From: Gymnothorax reevesii
Taxonomy: Eukaryota > Chordata > Actinopteri > Anguilliformes > Muraenidae
DNA: 64,000 bases
NCBI GenBank assembly: GCA_029721435.1
Contig: CM056577.1
Location: 118,728,219-118,792,218, forward strand
Reading direction: 5' to 3'
Position 1 is the first letter of the stretch. Each line of letters begins with the position of its first letter. The position numbers and the translations under genes were made by a program. Under the pieces are notes generated by a model. That model ran no database searches. It was not told where the DNA came from and saw only the letters and a program-made list of their open reading frames with translations. Below are positions 24,000 through 35,545 of the stretch, one piece after another.

Positions 24000-24489
24000 G
24001 TATAAAGACAATACATATATCAGATGCTGAAACTGAGATATTTTATTCTTTTTTGGAAAGATATGTGCTCATTTTGAATTTGATGCCAACAAAACGTTTG
24101 TAAAAAGTTGGCACAGGGGCATGTTTACCACTGTTTTGCCTCACTTTTTCATCAATCAAAACTCTGTAAGCGTTTGGGGATTAAAGAGACCAACTGCTGT
24201 AGTTCTGAAAGCAAAATGTTTTTCCATTTTTGCTTTATGTTGGATTTCAGCTGCTCGATACTTTGCAGCCTTCTTTGACAGATTTTTCATTTCATAATGC
24301 GCCAAATGTCGCCAACGGCTGCGCTGAAGAACAGATGCTGTAGGTGCTGAAATGGTCTGCCTGGAGTCCAGACCTTCCATCAACGGAAAACATTTGGTGC
24401 ATCATGAAATGATAAATCTGGCTAAGACGACCCAGGACTGTTTAGTAGTGAGAATCCAACATCTGACAAGAGTGGGACAACATCCCTCT

Positions 24490-25085
24490 TCTGTCACGGG
24501 GAGTGGCAGGACCCAAATGCAACAGGAGTGAAGTTTTACTGGTTTTTGGTAGCTTGGTGCAGATCAGGATCAGGAACTCAAGACTCTTGAGTGGAGTTCT
24601 TGCGGGAGCAGGAGCCGATGGCAGGATTCAACCCCTAGTCGCCCACATGGCAGGCGGGAGAGTTACCACTGGGCCACCAGGGCAGGCTGGTTTGAGGCTC
24701 GGCAGACAGGATTGAGTCCACGCAGACAGGCAGCGGAGTGACATGACGGGCAGCTTGGTCAGGGGCTTGGAAGATGGCAGATGAGAACCAGGATGCACAC
24801 AGGCAGAACTCGGAGCCAGAGGCAGAAGGCAATTGGGTTTACCGGACCAGGAACAAGAGGACGTCGTCTGAGGCAGGCAGAGTCAATTCCAGGAAGTCAG
24901 ACCAAAGACAAAGGCTGGAGAGTAGTACATGCTCCAACGACAATCTGCCAATGCGCTAGAGAAACAGAGCTGCTGACATGCTGGCTGGGGAATGAGACTC
25001 AGCTGAGAACAACTGCAGTATAAGGGGTGTGGCCACGCAGAGGGAGAGACGGCAGCAGCAGAGCAGACTGTGACATGTGACTGTG
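24490..25085. mobile_element. Putative non-autonomous insertion bounded by TGTCACGG / TGTGACA
   Basis: The transposase homology of the right arm breaks at CATCCCTCTTCT (about 24492) and resumes at CCAAAACTCCAGCAACAG (about 25093). The sequence between begins CTGTCACGGGGAGTGG and ends near GACTGTGACATG, so it has short inverted ends. It is GC-richer than its surroundings and has no recognisable protein. The superfamily is unknown to me. Confidence 0.55.
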
Positions 25086-25399
25086 GCAGCTTCCAAAACT
25101 CCAGCAACAGGTCTCCTCACCTCCCTGATATTTACATACTGCTGTTAAAAGAAGAGGGGATGCTACACATTGGTAAACTTGGCCCTGTCCCAAATTTTTT
25201 GAGATGTGTTGCTGCCATCAAATTCAAAATGAGCCAATAGTTTTTTTATGAAATGGTAAAATTTTTCACTTTCGACATTTGATATGTTGTCTGTGTCCTA
25301 TTGTGAATAAAATGTGGGTTTATGAGATTCGCATATCGTTGTATTCTGTTTTTATTCACATTTTACACAATGTCCCAACTTCATTGTAATTGGGGTTTG

Positions 25400-25652
25400 T
25401 ACAATGCAGCACCTTTCCACATGGGTACAGAGGTCAATTCTACCTCCAAGGTACTACCACAGCCACAGGAGCAACTGATATCCAAACAGGCAAAATTTTA
25501 AAAAACACATTTATATCACATTGTTCCTTGTATTGATATTTAGATATTTATTTAGACAAAATCAGTCTTTTCTAAAAATTAAGTGAGGGAATAGAAAATG
25601 GCCTTTAAATCCCATTTATTGGATTCCAAGCGTGCGCGCACACACACTCAGT

Positions 25653-25687
<35 letters not shown>

Positions 25688-26429
25688 CTTGTCTCCTAGT
25701 GAGAGTATTACATTGATTTCCTTTCTGTGTGTCTTTGCAGCCTTTCCTTAACCTTAATAATAAGCAATGCATGCCAAACCCTAACCCATACCCTAATTTT
25801 AACCTATCCCTAATTCTAACCTTACCCCTAACCTTCCTCTGAGTGCTCCGGTTTCCCCCACCCACAAAAAACATGCCTCATAGGAACACTCCAACCAGTA
25901 CCCCTGACCAAGGAACTGGCTTTAGAACTGGAGTTGGTCCCCGGGCGCTGCTCTGTGGCTGCCCACTGCTCCTAACTATAGGATGGGTCAAATGCAGAGG
26001 ACAAATTACCCAACGGGGTTCAATAAAGTATATCTTATCTTATCTTAACTAAAAAGTCACAATTCACAAGTACGGAGGCCCACTCCCTGTTTCAACTTTT
26101 TGCTCGTTGGCATATATCTTTGGATCGAACAGAAGGCAGATTTTATTTATGAGCCTACAGGGTCCAGATGGGACATGGTTATCAGCGTTATGCACAGGAC
26201 AATCAATTTATCTGATTACTGACTGTCAAGTCAGAGTGTGATCTGACATCAGAGTTTTCTTGACAATATTTTCTTTCTTATATTTTACTGGTAGTTCTAT
26301 TGTTTACCATGAATTTTAATTGGAGCTTTGGCAATATTCTTGTTGTTCACACCGATAAATCATTTTGAATTAAAAAAAACAAAAAAAAGAACCGTTGGGA
26401 AAAAAATCCCTGAACACTGAAAAAAAAAA
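25400..26429. other. Unassigned stretch with (CA)n and CCTAA-like words
   Basis: A CA microsatellite lies at about 25655-25684. 25740-25840 repeats CTAACC/CCCTAA-like words (CAAACCCTAACCC, ACCCCTAACC), a loose telomere-like low-complexity tract. A TATCTTATCTTATCTTA tail at about 26031-26046 may end a small retroposon. No gene is seen. Confidence 0.5.
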
Positions 26430-27185
26430 AATCAGACATGGCTATCACTGAATTCACCTCCAAGCAGACCATGGTTCGTATGGACTTTCAGCGAACTATC
26501 CTCTATGAAATGTTTTGGGGAAAAAAAACACACATGCCATAATGCATTAGACCTGTATTTCATGTGCTGGTGAGGCAAAACATTAAGTCCACAAGATGTA
26601 TGAAGGTGCCCTGTAGTATCTGGAACTAGGACATAGGCAGTACATCCCCATAGTTTGCAAGTTGTGAGGTGGAGCTGATTAAACTTTTTGTTCCAGCACA
26701 ACCTAAAGATGTTCAGTTGGATTGAGATTTGGGGACTTTGGAGGTCGGGGCAACACCTTGAATTTTTAGACATGTTTATCAAATCATTCCATAAATATTT
26801 GAGCAGTGTGGCAGGGGTACGTTATCCTGTGGAAAACAGCAACTGGCTTTAGGGAATACCGCTGCCATTAAGGGGTGTACCTGGTCAGCAACCACATTTA
26901 GGTTGGTGGCATGCATTAATCTTACATCTTCACAAATACCTGGTACCAGGGTTTCCTTGCAAAACATTGCCCAAAACATCACACATCCTAGTGTTCTTCC
27001 CACACTCCATCCTGGCACCATCTCTTCCTCGGGTAATTCGTGTACCCGTACCTGACAGCCCTCTTGATGTAAAAGAGAACAGGGCCCAACAAACCAGGCA
27101 ACCTTGTTCCATTGCAAAAGATCCAATTCACGCGCTCATATACCCATCATTGGCACTTCTGACAGAGAACAAGGGCTAGCATGGG
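26430..27185 (-). pseudogene. Tc1-like transposase remnant
   Basis: Broken minus-strand frames give the catalytic domain of a Tc1 transposase. These include a WNKVxW-like start, then GRTLGCVMFWAMFCKETLVP, LNVVADQVHPLMAAVFPKAS and CFPQDNVPLPHC, where the second catalytic Asp stands, then LQSPQISIQLNIF, a worn form of SPDLNPIE. There are several frameshifts. No clean terminal repeats were found. Confidence 0.75.
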
Positions 27186-28639
27186 TGCTCTGACCAGTCT
27201 GGGGCTACGCAGCCCCATGTACAGCAGGGTGCGATGCATTGTTTATTGCAACACATTCCTCCCAGAACTGTCATTAAAATTTTCCATGTCTTATGTCTTA
27301 GTAGCCTTTCTGCCAGTTTGGCCCGGAAGGGGTAGTCTTTGTTGTCTTTACACATCAGTGAGTCATCGAGGCCCTACACACAGTCGCTAGTTTGCGGTTT
27401 GTTCCTCATGCCGGGAGGTATTTACCACTGATGATTGGGAGCACCTCACAAGCTTTGCCTCTTCAGGGATGAGCCCGTCCAGTCACCTAGCTAATTGACT
27501 TCGCCCTTTTGAAAGTCCAATCAGAACAGCACACTGGATAGAAGCCACGAATTAGAGGACTCGCTTTGCAGGTTCAGTCGCGGTCACAGCCCGCTCGAAA
27601 CAGAAAGGCTCTGTTCCTTTCCAGGGAGGGCAGTAGGTGGAAGAGTTAAAGGGCACCAACAAGCTCAAATGAACGCAGTCATGTTTCTAGCATGAGGCGA
27701 TGTGTAAATGAGCCAAGCCCTTGGCACGCTGCCATGCTCGCATCAAGCCTGCCAGCGTACTACTTCACCCCAATTACTTGAGCCAAATGTTTATCCACTC
27801 TTGGTTTGCGTGTCAGAAGTGAATTCTTCAAGTACTCTGCACCAGTTGGGTGAGTGAATGATACGTTTGCACAGGTATATATTAATTATATTGAGAGCCA
27901 ATCGATCATAAATGTGTTCCTGCCATAAAGGCCTGTATATTCCCTGATCATGAATGAGGCTGAATGTGGGTAAATCTGAACTAATGATGTTTTAATGGGC
28001 GTTCAGCTGGATTCTTCACCTCGGAATTCCCAGTCTTCCACTGAAGAAGGTGTAAGGGGATGCAAAAGCAGTAACATGCATTCCTCAAATGCTTTTAGAA
28101 GGCCATTTGACACATCCTGACATGCGCACAGGAGACACAGTGGAACTGTGACATATCAGCTGTTCACTGAGCTGCTAGTGTAGATGCACTAATATCACAA
28201 CAAAAGTTACCCTTCTAATTGTCCGTTCAAGCTTTCCAGTTCCACCATATTTTCACCACTCTTAAAATAAGTATATCCGAGCACAGGTAGCAGTTAGAAA
28301 CAGGCAAGTGTTGCTCCAGATGCTATGGTCATACGTCCATTCCGTGGGATGGGCGGGTATTCTGATCGCCCCCTTCCACACATTGTTTCTTCATTGGATC
28401 TTACCATACTTGATCGTTTAGCCTAGTGTAGTTAGCTACTCTTTAGTCTGGATTACCTAGATAGATATCAAGTTTTGCGACAAGTACCAACCATTTGCAT
28501 TAATAGCGAAGTATGTTTCGAATAGGACTAATCCATGACCACTTGCTATTCGAACACAATCTAAGTAGCAAAATAATTGTAGTTTACTGTTCTTATTGAT
28601 GTATATGCACCACAAATAGGTAGTTGTGCAGGCGATCTT
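27186..28639. other. Unassigned, largely unique-looking sequence
   Basis: No gene is recognised. 27660-28030 lacks repeat signatures and contains homeobox-type words (CTAATTGAC near 27490, ATCATGAATGAGG near 27948), so it could contain regulatory DNA. This is only suggestive. Confidence 0.3.
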
Positions 28640-28935
28640 GCTTGCTGGCCCAGCGTGCGAGCTAGTTTGTTGGTTTCTTTAGTTGACATTAGCTAGCAAT
28701 CTTTATATCTGGTGCATATTAATGCCAGCTAGCAAGCTAAAAGCTCATGGTTGAACTCTAGCTAAGTTTGCTAGTGAAAAATGGCTATTCACTTACTTTC
28801 TTTTGACTTACAAGCACCAAATATAATAGCTACTGAGCTAACTAGCTAAGCTAACAAACTAATGTCAGCCTTTTTGCTGACTTAGCTAGTTATGTTTGAT
28901 GCATGTAAATGCAAGCTAGCATATAAATGGCTAAG
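28640..28935. repeat. GCTAGC-rich cluster
   Basis: The words GCTAGC, TTAGCTAG and GCTAAC recur many times in both orientations (GACATTAGCTAGCAATC, CAGCTAGCAAGCTAA, AACTAGCTAAGCTAAC, CAAGCTAGCATAT). The stretch can form several short hairpins and looks like a worn palindromic repeat. Confidence 0.5.
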
Positions 28936-31900
28936 TTATTACTATTTATTGTCATCCACTGATTTGTATGCGTCACATGTGAGGCCACAATTGCAAGTGA
29001 ATGCTTTGCGCGTGCACACAAGGTTGCAATCCTGAGCGAACCCTTCACTGTGGTGTATAAACAAAGTACACATGAAAATGATACATCTGCACGTGTTCTG
29101 GAAGTTACAACCAAATAGCCGTAGAAATGTAAAACCAGTTAACGGCAAAATATCCACTGCGTTTTGAAAAACACGGTTTTGCCGACTCAGGTCCACGTGT
29201 GAAGTTTGCTTACGTAAAAATAAAACTTTCAACAACCAGTGACATTACTATAATGCAGGTTAACTCTCAACATGTTTCTGACAAATAATCATACAATCAA
29301 TTGCATTAATTTACTGAGCGAATACGCTACCAACAAGCCGCGTAGCCATTACTGATAAAGACATACTGTTCCGCGTCAAAGAGCAAGGCTACAATATGAG
29401 AATGCATGGATGGCAATTAACTGAAATTTCTCTAAGTGCCATCTTGAATTAAAATGCAGAAGATGCTGCCAAAGATGGCAGTTAGATAAGGTTTAGATTA
29501 GTTTCCTTTCTCACTAATGAATTAGACAATTACCGTTCTTACAATCTCATATTGTAGCCTTTTTACAACCTTCCCAGAACCTGGACGATAAAGGCCTCAT
29601 CAATGATTTTGCGACCATGAGAGTTGGTCACATGGCATGCATTTCAAATGATTGTACATGCATGCCATGCCTCAAACTTTTGTCATGCACTAATAACAAA
29701 TTTACCAATCATTCGATTACCAACGTTCAGTTCAGCCTGAGAGGCATTGGTAAGTTAATGAATTCATAATTACAGGATTATGGGAAGGAGTGTGGAACTG
29801 CTCTTCCCTGCAAATGTAGCCTATTTCTTAATATAAATTAGATTGCACTGCTTAAAAAAATAGCTAAAACGGGAGATGAAATTCAGAGAAAATACTGGAT
29901 TAATTAATTCTTTTTATTTTTTTTCCATCCCAGCAATATTACCATTAAGTATGTTGTCAATGTAACCCATCTGTGACCCCTGCCATTTCTTTATAATTTG
30001 TTACTACAAGCTCATATATCAGTCTTGATTACTCAGAAAAAAAATGTGACCATTAATCAAGCGATCTTAAACAGGAACAGATTGAATGCAATCGAGCATT
30101 TAAGGGTCAGAGGCTCACTGCATGCTGTTGAAAATCCTGCTTAAAATCCCATAATACCAGCGTTATCACTTGGGGGACATTGGATTTAGGGAGTTAATAA
30201 TAATTGTGCAAGGAATGAGTTACAAAACACAATGCATCAGACCTAGGCACATATATCGTTTTCTCTTACCCCCGTCCACCTACAAAGCACTTACAATGGA
30301 TAAATAAGCATCAGAACTGGACTTCGGATTAATTGAAAAAGATTTCCTGGTCCATCAAGTCCCATTTCCTTTAACATGAAGTGGACCTGCCCGATGCACG
30401 TACACCATCGACCTGGGGAAGTGATGGAACCAAGTGCACTGAGGCAAGAAGACAAGCTCCTGGAAGGAGTGAGAGGTTCTGGGAAACATTGTGCTGGGAA
30501 ACCAAAAAATTGAGAACTCAAGTGGATGTCAGTTTGCCAAGATCATTATGGCAGTACAAGGTGGACCTAGAACAATAGGCTTTGTTGTGGCTTATCAGTG
30601 TATATGTAGGTTGTTCTCACTCTACAGTGTACAACTTTTATTGAATCCTTTTCTCTTTTTTGGGGTCAATTGTGATAAAGAGGATTCCAACTGATTTTGA
30701 TGATGATGGGAAAATTACTCAACAAGTTATTACATCCAAATAGATGGCCTGCAGTATATATAGATTGTTGTCATTGTAATTTTTGTGGTTCCATTTCATG
30801 ATTATTTTGTTGGACAATATTGATAAGAACAGGTTCTGTACTGATTATGGTGATTATATAGGAGCTGTGGCAACAAATTTAAGCACATCCCAATATGTGA
30901 AAAGATTAACACTTGGTAAGAGAATGACTAGTATATAGTATTCCCGTACTCGTGGTAGTTTTGGGTTGAATCATTTTCATTTTTGTTCCGTGTGGCAATA
31001 ATGATATGGTGAGGATACCTATTTGACGATTGGAATATTTATCATGGAGCTCTGGCATCGAACCTGGCACATCCCCATATACAGCTTATATGTTGCTTGT
31101 TCTCACTCTACATGGCACAATTTCTTCTGTATCCTTCTCATGTTTGTTTAGCAGGTAAATAGTGATATGAAGAGGACCACTATTCATTTTGGAAGTATTG
31201 GTTGATTAACCCTGACTTTCTTCTACAGCCAAGTGGGTTTAAATCTTTTGTATGAGTTTCTTTTCTTGGTTTTGCGTCATTGACAATGATTAATAACGGC
31301 TGTAGATACAGGGAAAAGTGACCTCAATTTTAGACTCCAATAACAAGTCATTGGAAAGGTGGCCCTGTGGGCTTTACCACGCTTTGTGCGGTTATCTTTT
31401 TACTCGACGTCAGCGACGGCTCCTATGAGGTAGAGAAAAACTACACAGTGCAAAGCCCACTCTTTCATGGAGAGCTGGCTTTAACATTCCGCTATGGCAA
31501 AACAAGGCACGTAGTGCTTTACCAATTTGGATGTGTATGGTCATGCGTCAAAATGGTTAGTTCCTGTTGCGCTGTGAAAACCATGCAAAAATAGGTTTTT
31601 ATTCTCTCTAAAACCGTGGTTTTACTGATATTTATGGGTAATTGAGGTTTTTTAACCGTTTACCTGATTTTGATCAAATTGGTTATATCAGGAAAGCTTC
31701 TACTTATAAGTATGTCCTTATTTGAAAAAGTGCCCTATAGCAACGTTATTTTATAATTTTTTTGGGTCAATAATTTCTGAACAGGGGTGTTCACTACGCG
31801 CTTTGCCATGACCAGAAGGTGGCGCTTATTGACTATGGCAGGATGCACCTCGTTTCGAGAGCGCGTGGTCCAGTCATTGGACAGCTCTTACAGAATGCTG

Positions 31901-33342
31901 CCACAGCTCTGCCCCCTCCCGGCAAAAAGAAGCAAGAAGCATTTTGGCTAAAAATGAGTTACGCATATCCTGAGTATCAAAAAAGTATGTTACATCTTTA
32001 GCTATCAATCTAGCGGATATCTAATCAATCTACAGAGATAAGGTGGTGGCAGAAAGAAGTATGCCATGGCAGTACACTTTCTGCCATTGTTTTTGTGGTG
32101 CGCTTCGACTAAGAATCTCAAGGCAAAGTCTGCCAAAAAAGGGTCTAAAAATGGGTAAATATATTTAAGAATTATATCCTTTTGAGAGGCATAAAATGTG
32201 CACTGCAAATACCTAAACACTTGCTTTCAATGTTGCTCTTTGTGAGAGGGCAACCAACAGATGTTTTTCTTCAATTTCTCGTAAAGTGGTAAATATCTCT
32301 GACTTTCTTTTGCCATTTGGGAGAGGGGGGAGGGGTGCAGAGCAGAGCTGTAATGGCATTCGTCCACTAGAGGGCACTGCACCATTTTGCTCATTCAATG
32401 GATGGAAAAACAAGTCAGCCAATAATATTCCCCAAGGACTGACTGATACCAGCTCAGATAGACAATCATGATTACTGAGACCAACGTACTAGTTTATATA
32501 AAATAAAAACAAACCTGGGACTAAAGAGTGGTGTTATCTTGTACGCTTGGTAAATCAGTCAGAGCAAAGAGTTCTGCAAGAAAACTTTTTCCTTTCTGTT
32601 ATTCATGGAAGAGAAAGCATCCATTTCCCAGGAAGGGCATCTTTATGAAAATGATTTGCTTTCACAAATGATTTATGACAATATGATGGATTTGAAATGT
32701 GATAATATGCACACTCACATGCAGGCAAATTAACTGAATCCCGATAGACAGTATGCATTCATTCCCCGTAAAATCCAAATGCTTTCCAGGAGGGCTTTTC
32801 CTTATTGAGAAAGTAGGAAGATCGCAATCCTGTGATTCGGTCTGTATACACGCCGCAGACAGCTGCGCAGGGCAGCATTACCCGCTCCCCTACAAAACAG
32901 TTTTTCTGTGAAGCAAATAAATCTCCTGTCCTTTGCAAATATATTCAGAGATAAAGATTTTTGGTCTTTTAGTTTTGACTTTTGCGACTTTTATAGTATT
33001 TAGTCCATAAAAAGTAGGTTCTTTGGAATTTAAAATAAAACTCAATGGCTATGATTTCTACAAGCCTACAGTTTTCCATGACCTGTGACTGTCATCAGTT
33101 CAGTGTAGAACATTCTAATCACCAATTTGTTATCCTGCAGCTTGAATTAATTCATCAGACAACCCAGCCAAATAGTTTCCACCTTAGTGGAATGTTAACC
33201 TACCTTTTGCTTTTACTGTATCTTTTCAAGGTCGGAGTAGCATCATACCAGTCTCAGCACTTCTGACATTAATTCCACAGAACACCATTAATTCATTCAA
33301 TCTTCACTTCTGTGTATTAAACCCAGAAGAAACCACAAACTT
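28936..33342. other. Unassigned non-coding DNA
   Basis: No gene is recognised in these 4.4 kb. 29480-29830 looks unique, with TAATGAATTAGACAATTACC and an inverted pair GCATGCATTTCAAATG/ACATGCATGCC. 30370-30560 and 31350-31580 carry short open stretches without recognisable domains and are probably worn repeats. Confidence 0.35.
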
Positions 33343-33384
33343 TACACCCCCCCACCCCCCCCCCCCCAAAAAAAAAAAAAAAAA
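33343..33384. repeat. C-run followed by A-run
   Basis: About 24 mostly C bases are followed directly by about 17 A bases. The length of such runs is often unreliable in assemblies. Confidence 0.9.
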
Positions 33385-34276
33385 TCACCCACTCCGCAAA
33401 ATATAGCAAACAAGAAAGACCAGCACACACTTAACCAGTCATAATTTCTATCTTATATTTTGGCATCATAACAAAAAAAATACAAAATTAAAACACTGAA
33501 ATAAGGGAGCTGCTGTTTTTACTGGAACTTGTGAGAGGAAAGGGATGGATGGGGATTTGTGGCAGCCATGGTTAGAATTATGAGCAAAATGGAATGAAAG
33601 ACCACAGCAGTACAGTGTGATTGGGCGACTGACTTTGGCAATGGCCAATGAGAATAAGGAGCAATGAGATGACAGGAAAAGGAGGAATTTGGGACGTAAG
33701 AGCGTAAGAGGGGTTAGGAACATACAGACAGGTATCCACACTTCACAGATAAGGCACTTAACAAAACAGAAAAAGAACAGTTCAAATGAATAAACAAATC
33801 TCATTTTGGCCTTTTTTAAACTTCATTACTCTTTGCCAGGCGGCAGAGCTGTCCTCATTTCAAACCCTTGGCATAAATTAAATTGTAAACCCAGAATTAA
33901 AAAAAAAAAAAAAAACTGGAATCACTAGGCAGTGCCGAAGTCCACATGCAACTCAGTCTTTGTAGATACGCACTTGTGTAGTTTTTGGCCCACATTGGAA
34001 AGCCACTGAACATATTAAAATAACAATATGAACAGCACAATACTGTAAAAATAAATCAATGGTGCAAGATTAGAATACTGCATGGTGCTCTGCACTACTC
34101 GACATAAAACACTTTTTTACCAAATTTGGCTAACTTTGAAATGATTGGACAATTATGGTAAGCAGGACTGAAATATGCTCAATCTTGGCGCCTGGGCAAC
34201 TTTCGTTCTTCAGTTTTAAAATAAAATTTAAACTAAAGTAAAAATATCTCATTAGAAAATAAACCGAAGAAATAAA

Positions 34277-34282
34277 TTTATT
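34277..34282 (-). terminator. Candidate cers2 polyadenylation signal
   Basis: AATAAA on the minus strand, about 1.1 kb downstream of the cers2 stop codon, is the clearest signal I found in the first kilobases of the 3' flank. No cleavage site is proved, and the 3'UTR could end elsewhere. Confidence 0.35.
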
Positions 34283-35404
34283 ATAATAATAATTAATTAA
34301 TTTTGCATAAATCATGCTCCAGGAGGAAAAAAATATTAGCATTTGATGAAGGTGAAAAAAAAACAAATTCATACACTCCATGAGAGCAAAAACAGCTAAG
34401 CTTCTGGCCTATCTTAGAGTCATTCAATACAATTTCTTCTTCTATGACCGTTTTTTTATCGAACTTTAAAAAAACAGTAGAACACCACTGGCACAATATG
34501 TCAGATTAGACAAAATGGCACAGTCTCAGAATGGCCCTATGCAGTGAATATGCGCAGAGCTGCTGCTCTTGAAACACCAGTTAAATTACTCCCTTGGTGT
34601 TCTGCATACGACCCACATGACCTATGGACACAAGGCAGGCGCCTCCACTGAGGCCTCCCATGGAATAAACCAAGCTACAGAAGTGGGGGGGGGAGGGCTT
34701 GTAATGACACTTCAAGTTTGTCGGCAGCCCAACACTGGCTCACACATTCTCCCCCATGGTCTGAGCATGGCTCGACCAGGCCAAAGTGGCAATTATGCCA
34801 CATAATGGAGGAAAAAAAAAAAATGAAAATAAAAAAATAAAAATAAATTAAAAAAAGGGCACTGCCCACCCCCGAGCAGACAGCATGGAGAAGCCATCAG
34901 GACTAGGACCAATCACAGATCACGGGCACTTAGCACAGTCGAAATGACTCAAATCCTTCCTCAGGGTTTTTTTTTTTTTTTTTTTTTAAAGAATAACTTT
35001 TCGTGTGTGTCGGGGGAAGGCAGTCAACATGAAAACAGCAACACAGCCGAACGAGGTTAGTGAATAAGACTGGAGGGAAGAGAGGGAGAGAGAGAGAGAG
35101 AGACAGAGAAAGAAGAGACACAACCTGACTGTTAAGGCACTAAAAGTTCAGATTATGCTAATGGCGTTGCTATCCCTCTCTCCCTCTCAACTCTCCGCAG
35201 ACAGAGAAAGCAGGAGGATTTTAGTGTTGCTCATCTACGTACGAAGACCGCCACGGGACGACTGGCAGGTGTTTGTGAGGTTGGTCTTTCGCAGGGAGTG
35301 GGTGTGTCTGTGAGTAGTGTTCATCAGTGTGGGTGTGTCTGCAGTTGGCTCCTCCTCCTCGCGTCCTGCCACGCCCCCTGCTGAGCCCCGCCCTTGCGCG
35401 AGGG
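34283..35404 (-). other. Probable cers2 3'UTR
   Basis: This is the sequence after the cers2 stop on the minus strand. It holds homopolymer runs (A run near 34810, T run near 34967-34987) and a GA-rich microsatellite near 35083-35103. The extent is inferred from the candidate poly(A) signal. Confidence 0.4.
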
Positions 35405-35545
35405 TCACTCGGTCTTGCGGTGGTTGTTGTTGAGGGCGGGGTGACCGTTCCGCACGGGGCCGTTTTTGGTGGGTTTGCCCTGCTCCTCCTCCTCCTCCGA
35501 CTCGTCCGTCTCGTCGCGGTCGCTCCTCTCGTCTTCCACGATTTT
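35405..35545 (-). CDS. cers2: cers2 coding exon 10 (residues 335-380)
   Basis: It reads [40 protein letters not shown] and NHRKTE, then TGA. The DERSD motif, the acidic Ser-containing region and the NGHP...NNNHRK end are hallmarks of CERS2. The acceptor is GTATCAG. Confidence 0.96.
   Translation of the reverse strand, partial: KIVEDERSDRDETDESEEEEEQGKPTKNGPVRNGHPALNNNHRKTE

Larger units (their letters stand above)
23679..25399. mobile_element. Fold-back Tc1 derivative made of two inverted 3' halves
   Basis: TA flanks the element at 23677-23678 and 25400-25401. Both ends are Tc1-type (CAATCCCGTTTCCC at left; right end CAACTTCATTGTAATTGGGG). The left arm, read on the minus strand (about 24120-24380), and the right arm, read on the plus strand (about 24385-24490, resuming 25085-25175), encode the same end of a Tc1 transposase, seen on the right as ICQ-like/WDNIP and KRRGDATHW. 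The element is therefore a giant hairpin with two C-terminal halves head to head and no N-terminal half. It also contains a small hairpin MITE in the left arm and another insertion in the right arm. Confidence 0.75.

Noticed and set aside
25740..25840. Internal telomere repeat
   Set aside because: The CCCTAA-like words are irregular and few, so I regard this as low-complexity sequence.
33466..33804. A 112-residue minus-strand frame rich in Phe, Leu and Cys
   Set aside because: No domain is seen and the region lies in the cers2 3' flank, so a UTR or intergenic origin is more likely.
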